In this document: positions 6,452 to 9,760 of the stretch, in pieces
Position numbering within the stretch: position 1 is the stretch's first letter
Layout of the letters: every line of letters begins with the position of its first letter
DNA from: an uncultured Lachnospiraceae bacterium
GTDB taxonomy: Bacteria > Bacillota > Clostridia > Lachnospirales > Lachnospiraceae
Length of the DNA stretch: 9,760 nucleotides
Assembly (NCBI GenBank): GCA_947631075.1
Contig: CANRJU010000084.1
Coordinates: forward strand, 1 to 9,760
Direction: 5' to 3'
Notes under the pieces: model-generated
What the model was told of the DNA's origin: nothing
Seen by the model: only the letters and a program-made list of their open reading frames with translations
Database searches by the model: none
Made by a program: the position numbers and the translations under genes

Positions 6452-6550
6452 TGTAGATAGGATTATTACTTTAAGATCAGAGCAATGTCATAGCTGATGT
6501 TGAGTTCGGAGATTGCCCTTTAAGATCGGATGTACGGGGAGGAACAGAAT
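6452..6550 (+). other. PocR-MCP leader with a 10-bp direct repeat
   Basis: CTTTAAGATC occurs at 6470-6479 and again at 6518-6527, 48 bp apart. Between them GCAAT (6482-6486) can pair with ATTGC (6512-6516). I recognise no known riboswitch core. The repeats could be binding sites for a regulator or alternative RNA pairing partners; function is unknown. Confidence 0.45.
6536..6542 (+). promoter_or_regulatory. Ribosome binding site that sets the PocR-MCP start
   Basis: GGGGAGG lies eight bases before the ATG at 6551. The in-frame ATG at 6530 lies upstream of this site and is not supported. Confidence 0.75.
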
Positions 6551-7327
6551 ATGTTAAAGATTCAAGATTTCTGTGATATGGAGAAGTTCGAGAGTATCAT
6601 GGATAACTGGGCAAAGTGTACGGGGCTTGCCACTGTGGCAGTAGGCGCAGACGGGGAGTATATCAGTGAGTGCTACAACTTTACTGATTTTTGTATCAAA
6701 CTGACTAGGGGAAGCGAGGAAGGATGCCGCCGCTGCGAGAAGAATGACCGTGAGGGCAAGGGCGTTTATCCCTGCCATGCAGGATTGGTGGATTTTGGTA
6801 TTCCCATTACTTTGACAGACGGCACGGAGCTGGGCAGCGTGATCGGCGGTCAGGTGCTTCCGGAGGATCCGGATGAGGAGAAGTTCCGCCAGACGGCGAA
6901 GGAGCTGGGGATTGATCCTGATACATACATTGAGGCGCTGCACGATGTGAACGTGAGATCCCGCGAGCAGATCGAGGCTTCCGCGGAGCTCTTGGGCGAC
7001 GTGATCAATATGTATGTGCGTTCCAGTTATCAGGAGATGCAGAACAAGGATCTTCTGAAGAAGCAGAAAGAGGGCATTGCGAAGGCAGCCAATCAGATCG
7101 GTTCTGCCAATGCCAGCACATTGAAGATCGCGGATTACAGCCGCAAGCAGAACATGCTGGCGCTGAACGCTTCCATCGAGGCAGCGAGAGCAGGAGAGAG
7201 CGGACGCGGATTTGCCGTGGTTGCTACCGAGGTGCAGAAGCTGGCTGAGGGCATGGCCGTTGTCAGCAAGGAGATTACCGCCGAGCTGAATGAGCTCACT
7301 AAGACGATCAACGAGCTGAACGAGTAG
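6551..7327 (+). CDS. Soluble PocR-domain sensor with minimal MCP signalling hairpin
   Basis: The 258-residue protein begins MLKIQDFCDMEKF and has no membrane segment or HAMP domain. Residues about 5-160 match the PocR sensory domain (a cytosolic ligand-binding domain named after the propanediol regulator PocR), with Cys48, the pair Cys59-x-x-Cys62, and Cys75-His76 in YPCHAGLVDFGIP. From about residue 165 a helical region leads to the receptor hairpin tip NMLALNASIEAARAGESGRGFAVVATEVQKLAE (about 201-233), the part of methyl-accepting chemotaxis proteins that contacts CheA and CheW. Each helical arm is only some 35-45 residues, much shorter than in typical receptors, so adaptation regions are largely absent. 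The likely role is cytosolic sensing of a small metabolite and signalling to a chemotaxis or related kinase array. No che genes lie in the window. It is driven by its own strong promoter. Confidence 0.88.
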   Translation: MLKIQDFCDMEKFESIMDNWAKCTGLATVAVGADGEYISECYNFTDFCIKLTRGSEEGCRRCEKNDREGKGVYPCHAGLVDFGIPITLTDGTELGSVIGGQVLPEDPDEEKFRQTAKELGIDPDTYIEALHDVNVRSREQIEASAELLGDVINMYVRSSYQEMQNKDLLKKQKEGIAKAANQIGSANASTLKIADYSRKQNMLALNASIEAARAGESGRGFAVVATEVQKLAEGMAVVSKEITAELNELTKTINELNE

Positions 7328-7364
7328 TCGAGAGGTAGTTTCGGACTATGAGAGGGGTGGGGAT

Positions 7365-7514
7365 GTGACAGATCAGGAGTTATTGCTTGCGATATCTGAC
7401 ATGTTGGATAAAAAGATAAAGCCATTAAAAGATGATATTCATTTTTTAAAGCTTCAAAATGAAAATGAAGTTCTGCCACGACTACAAAACATTGAAGGGT
7501 GCTATCGATCATAG
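7365..7514 (+). CDS. Short AT-rich coiled-coil protein, possibly truncated (49 aa)
   Basis: A GTG start at 7365 follows a G-rich ribosome site (GAGGGG near 7352-7357), giving 49 residues: VTDQELLLAISDMLDKKIKPLKDD, then HFLKLQNENEVLPRLQNIEGCYRS. The spaced Leu/Ile and charged residues suggest a coiled coil. From memory it resembles the N-terminal half of small clostridial proteins whose sequence continues beyond the ENDVLPRLQNIE-type segment, so the TAG at 7512 may be a truncation; I could not check this. The frame after the stop runs on without obvious similarity. By hand count it is about 34% GC, like the small gene at 3249. It follows the PocR-MCP gene by 37 bases and is closed by the terminator at 7551. 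It could be an intact short protein or a remnant. Confidence 0.5.
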   Translation: MTDQELLLAISDMLDKKIKPLKDDIHFLKLQNENEVLPRLQNIEGCYRS

Positions 7515-7550
7515 TCAGAAATTACAGAATATCAGTTAAATGTTTACAAG

Positions 7551-7589
7551 ATGGCCTTTGCCGTAGAGATATGGCAGAGGTCATTTTTT
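7551..7589 (+). terminator. Rho-independent terminator of the PocR-MCP unit
   Basis: ATGGCCTTTGCC (7551-7562) pairs over all 12 positions with GGCAGAGGTCAT (7573-7584), two pairs being G-U, around a ten-base loop. A T-run (7584-7589) follows directly. Confidence 0.88.
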
Positions 7590-7621
7590 AAATGTACTTT
7601 TGAATGTAAATCGGGTATGTG

Positions 7622-7650
7622 TTGCGTGTCAGAAATGTGTGTGGTAAAAT
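7622..7650 (+). promoter_or_regulatory. Extended -10 promoter of the Fic gene
   Basis: TTGCGT (7622-7627, 4 of 6) and TAAAAT (7645-7650, 5 of 6) are 17 bases apart, with TGG directly before the -10 giving the extended TG motif. The leader to the Fic start is about 100 bases. Confidence 0.65.
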
Positions 7651-7659
7651 AGAAGTGCT

Positions 7660-7733
7660 TGCAGATTCGGAAAAATGGAAACAGACTAGTGCAGAAATTA
7701 GTGATAATCAAAACTGCGCCAATCTGGTGCAGA
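7660..7733 (+). repeat. Dyad and TGCAGA repeats in the Fic leader
   Basis: CTGCGCCA (7714-7721) and TGGTGCAG (7725-7732) form an 8-bp inverted repeat (one G-U) around ATC. TGCAGA appears three times, at 7660, 7690 and 7728, and GTGCAGAAA occurs twice (7689 and 7727). The area lies between promoter and start codon, where an operator or a translation-affecting hairpin would act. No regulator is identified. Confidence 0.45.
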
Positions 7734-7745
7734 AAATTTTGAGTT

Positions 7746-7750
7746 AGGAG
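7746..7750 (+). promoter_or_regulatory. Ribosome binding site that sets the Fic start
   Basis: AGGAG lies seven bases before ATG 7758; the in-frame GTG at 7752 is only one base away from it and is too close to be used. Confidence 0.7.
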
Positions 7751-7757
7751 AGTGGTT

Positions 7758-8489
7758 ATGGAGCGGGATTCCGATAATAAAATCCTTCAGAGATTGCGGG
7801 AAGAAAAGGAAATGAAGCTGCCCGGCGGCCTTTATCACGAGCTGCAGGTCAGGATGACGTACAATTCAAATCACATGGAAGGCAGCAGGCTTTCGGAGAA
7901 TCAGACGCGGTTTATTTTTGAAACGAATACGCTGGATGCGGGCGAGGGTATCCCGGTGGATGATATTTTGGAAACGGTTCATCATTTCCGCGCGATTGAT
8001 TATGTAATTGATGTGGCCGAGGAAGAACTCACGGAGGATATTATTAAAAAACTGCACTATATTTTGAAACACGATACGAGAGATTCCACTCTGGAGTGGT
8101 TTGCCGTCGGCGATTACAAGAAACGCGCGAATGTGGTCGGAGGCAGGGAGACATCCAGGCCGTCAGAGGTGCGGGAGCATATGAAGGCGCTGATTGAGAA
8201 ATACAATGCGAGGGAGACGGTTACAGCAGAGGATATTATAGCGTTTCACGCGGAGTTTGAGTATATTCACCCGTTTCAGGATGGGAATGGGAGAGTCGGG
8301 CGGCTGATCGCGCTGAAGGAATGTCTGCGTTATAATGTGATGCCTTTTATCATTGAGGACACGAAGAAAAATTTTTACTACAGAGGCCTTGCCGAATGGA
8401 AAAATGAAAAGGGCTGGCTTATAGATACCTGTCTGGACGGTCAGGATACATTTGTAAAATTGCTTGATATGCTGGAAATATCCTATTAA
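7758..8489 (+). CDS. Fic family protein (probable AMP-transferase) with N-terminal inhibitory motif
   Basis: This 243-residue soluble protein carries the complete Fic core motif HPFQDGNGRVGR at residues 171-182. His171 is the expected base, Asp175 the metal ligand and the GNGR stretch the nucleotide phosphate anchor. Fic enzymes move AMP (sometimes other phosphate-containing groups) onto Ser, Thr or Tyr of target proteins. Near the N-terminus, Ser37-Asn-His-Met-Glu41-Gly42 fits the inhibitory [S/T]xxxE[G/N] motif, whose Glu blocks productive ATP binding. Its position before the Fic core makes this a class II, self-inhibited Fic. No C-terminal DNA-binding domain is obvious. No antitoxin gene sits beside it, consistent with in-chain control. 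It has its own promoter and is followed after 53 bases by the sugar nucleotidyltransferase fusion. The target is unknown. Confidence 0.92.
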   Translation: MERDSDNKILQRLREEKEMKLPGGLYHELQVRMTYNSNHMEGSRLSENQTRFIFETNTLDAGEGIPVDDILETVHHFRAIDYVIDVAEEELTEDIIKKLHYILKHDTRDSTLEWFAVGDYKKRANVVGGRETSRPSEVREHMKALIEKYNARETVTAEDIIAFHAEFEYIHPFQDGNGRVGRLIALKECLRYNVMPFIIEDTKKNFYYRGLAEWKNEKGWLIDTCLDGQDTFVKLLDMLEISY

Positions 8490-8513
8490 GCCGGAATTTA
8501 CCGGAAGAAAATT

Positions 8514-8522
8514 TGCTATAAA
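8514..8522 (+). promoter_or_regulatory. Extended -10 promoter candidate for the nucleotidyltransferase-HAD gene
   Basis: TGC followed by TATAAA gives an extended -10 (5 of 6 in the hexamer). The -35 position (GAATTT) is poor. It would give a leader of only some 15 bases before ATG 8543, so it could be chance in AT-rich sequence. Confidence 0.35.
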
Positions 8523-8542
8523 TTATTGAAATGGGGATTAAA

Positions 8543-9760
8543 ATGAAAACAATTATCATGGCGGGCGGCCGCGGGACGCGCATTTCCGAGTTATATCCGG
8601 ACATACCGAAACCTCTGATTCCGATTTCCGGGGTGCCGGTTCTGGAGCGAGAGATCTGTTCTCTGAGAGATCAGGGATTTAAGGAGTTTATTATTACCAT
8701 TTCTCACATGGGCGAGAAGATTTCGGAGTATTTGGGAAATGGGGAGCGACTGGGAGTCAGCATTGAATATTTTTACGAAAAGACGCCGCTCGGCAATGCG
8801 GGGGCTCTTTTTAAGATGCGAGATTCTCTGGGGGACGAACCCTTTTTGCTGCTCAACGGGGACGCTGTGTTTGATGTGGATTTTAACCGGATGGCTGCTT
8901 TTCACAGGGAGCATGGGGCGCTTGTGACGCTGTTTACGCATCCCAATTCGCATCCCTACGACAGCGGCCTGCTGATTGCGGATCAGGATTTATCGGTTCT
9001 CCGCTGGTTGGCGAAGGAGGACGTTCGGCCGGAGTTTTACAAGAACCGGGTGAATGCGGGATTGCATGTGATTGATCCTGTGATTCTGGACCGGGCGGGC
9101 GTGGACCCGGCGAAAGTCGGCACGGTGGATGCGGAGACGGGAAAGACGATTAAGGTGGATCTGGACCGTGATCTCTTGAAGCCTCTTTCCGGCACGGGGA
9201 AAATGATGTGCTACGACAGTCCGGAGTATGTGAAGGATATGGGGACGCCGGAGCGCTTTTACGCCGTCTCAGAAGATTTCGCGGCGGGGCGGGTGCAGGG
9301 GAAAAATCTGCGGAACCGGCAAAAGGCGATTTTTCTGGACCGGGATGGCACAATCAACAAATATGTGGGATTTCTCCGGAACATAGAGGAGTTTGAACTG
9401 TTGGACGGCGTGGCGGAGGCAATCCGGCGGCTCAATGAATCTGGCTGGCTCTGTATTGTGGCGACCAATCAGCCTGTGATTGCCAGGGGCGAGGTGACGG
9501 TCCCGGAACTGGAAGAAATCCACAATAAAATGGAGACGCTTCTGGGGCTGGAGGGCGCTTATATCGATGGGCTTTATTACTGTCCGCATCATCCCCATAA
9601 GGGGTATGAGGGTGAGGTGCCGGAGCTGAAAGTGGAGTGCGAGTGCCGGAAGCCAAAGCCGGGGATGCTGCTTCGCGCGGCGGAGGATTTTAATATTGAT
9701 CTGGAGCAGAGCTGGATGGTGGGAGATGGCGAAAATGATGTGAGGGCAGGGAAAGCGGCC
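8543..9760 (+). CDS. Sugar nucleotidyltransferase fused to GmhB-like HAD phosphatase (3' partial)
   Basis: The frame is open from ATG 8543 to the window end (406 codons, no stop). Residues 1 to about 240 are a nucleotidyltransferase: MAGGRGTR at 6-13, PKPL at 22-25, Asp107 in LLLNGDAVFD. This is the fold that joins sugar-1-phosphate to a nucleotide, as in HddC or mannose-1-phosphate guanylyltransferases. Residues from about 262 are a HAD-IIIA phosphatase of the heptose-bisphosphate GmhB type: nucleophile Asp266 and Asp268 in FLDRDGT, TNQPVIARG, zinc ligands Cys347-x-His349 and Cys366-x-Cys368 before RKPKPGM, and Asp395/Asp399 in MVGDGENDVRAG. In the heptose pathway GmhB removes the 7-phosphate and HddC-type enzymes activate the sugar, so one chain may do both. 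The HAD tail, perhaps 30-40 residues, lies outside. TNQPV replaces the more common TNQSG. An in-frame ATG at 8531 lacks a ribosome site; GGGGA at 8533-8537 serves 8543. It may feed capsule or S-layer glycan synthesis. Confidence 0.88.
   Translation, partial: MKTIIMAGGRGTRISELYPDIPKPLIPISGVPVLEREICSLRDQGFKEFIITISHMGEKISEYLGNGERLGVSIEYFYEKTPLGNAGALFKMRDSLGDEPFLLLNGDAVFDVDFNRMAAFHREHGALVTLFTHPNSHPYDSGLLIADQDLSVLRWLAKEDVRPEFYKNRVNAGLHVIDPVILDRAGVDPAKVGTVDAETGKTIKVDLDRDLLKPLSGTGKMMCYDSPEYVKDMGTPERFYAVSEDFAAGRVQGKNLRNRQKAIFLDRDGTINKYVGFLRNIEEFELLDGVAEAIRRLNESGWLCIVATNQPVIARGEVTVPELEEIHNKMETLLGLEGAYIDGLYYCPHHPHKGYEGEVPELKVECECRKPKPGMLLRAAEDFNIDLEQSWMVGDGENDVRAGKAA

Noticed and set aside
6452..6550. 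Cyclic-di-GMP riboswitch upstream of the MCP-like gene
   Set aside because: Such riboswitches often precede chemotaxis genes, but the conserved core sequences are not present here.
7515..7650. Continuation of the small coiled-coil ORF past its stop as a second coding piece
   Set aside because: The frame is open for a while but runs through a clear terminator and a promoter and shows no coiled-coil or other protein-like pattern.

Overview
The window looks like chromosomal DNA of a Gram-positive anaerobe of the class Clostridia, most likely a gut Lachnospiraceae (Blautia, Enterocloster or Hungatella type). The reasons are strong GGAGG-type ribosome sites, sigma-A type promoters, a split purine end-pathway (PurO-type IMP cyclohydrolase next to a stand-alone AICAR formyltransferase), an OmpR-type two-component system and a soluble PocR-MCP protein. 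Most genes look moderately GC-rich, but two very small genes are only about 34% GC by hand count. Every convincing gene is on the + strand. The lineage call is inference from gene content, not from a search.

Region 1 (1-3213) is metabolic. It holds the 3' part of an FMN/iron-sulfur glutamate synthase-like protein, then IMP cyclohydrolase (purO) 23 bases downstream, then AICAR formyltransferase. The last two enzymes together do the job that bifunctional PurH does elsewhere (AICAR to FAICAR to IMP). An AT-rich 54-residue antitoxin-like gene with no visible toxin follows (3249-3413), closed by a strong terminator at 3433-3465.

Region 2 (about 3479-6420) is a signalling and envelope unit: an OmpR-family response regulator, a membrane histidine kinase that starts directly after the regulator's stop codon, and an exported NlpC/P60-like protein. 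The NlpC/P60 protein has Ser where the catalytic Cys should be. TTAACA-like hexamers at exact 11-bp spacing lie upstream of both the regulator and the NlpC/P60 gene. In both cases the last hexamer is 9 bp from a possible -10 box. This suggests the regulator controls itself and the NlpC/P60 gene. Two near-perfect palindromes lie in the NlpC/P60 leader.

Region 3 (6423-7589) has a strong extended -10 promoter, a leader with a 10-bp direct repeat, and a soluble PocR-sensor/minimal MCP protein. After it come a short AT-rich coiled-coil ORF that may be a truncated gene, and a clear rho-independent terminator.

Region 4 (7622-9760) has an extended -10 promoter, a leader with a dyad and repeated TGCAGA words, and a Fic AMP-transferase with an N-terminal self-inhibitory motif. 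It ends with a nucleotidyltransferase/HAD-phosphatase fusion of the HddC-GmhB type that runs off the window. No rRNA, tRNA, CRISPR array, transposase or recognisable riboswitch was seen.
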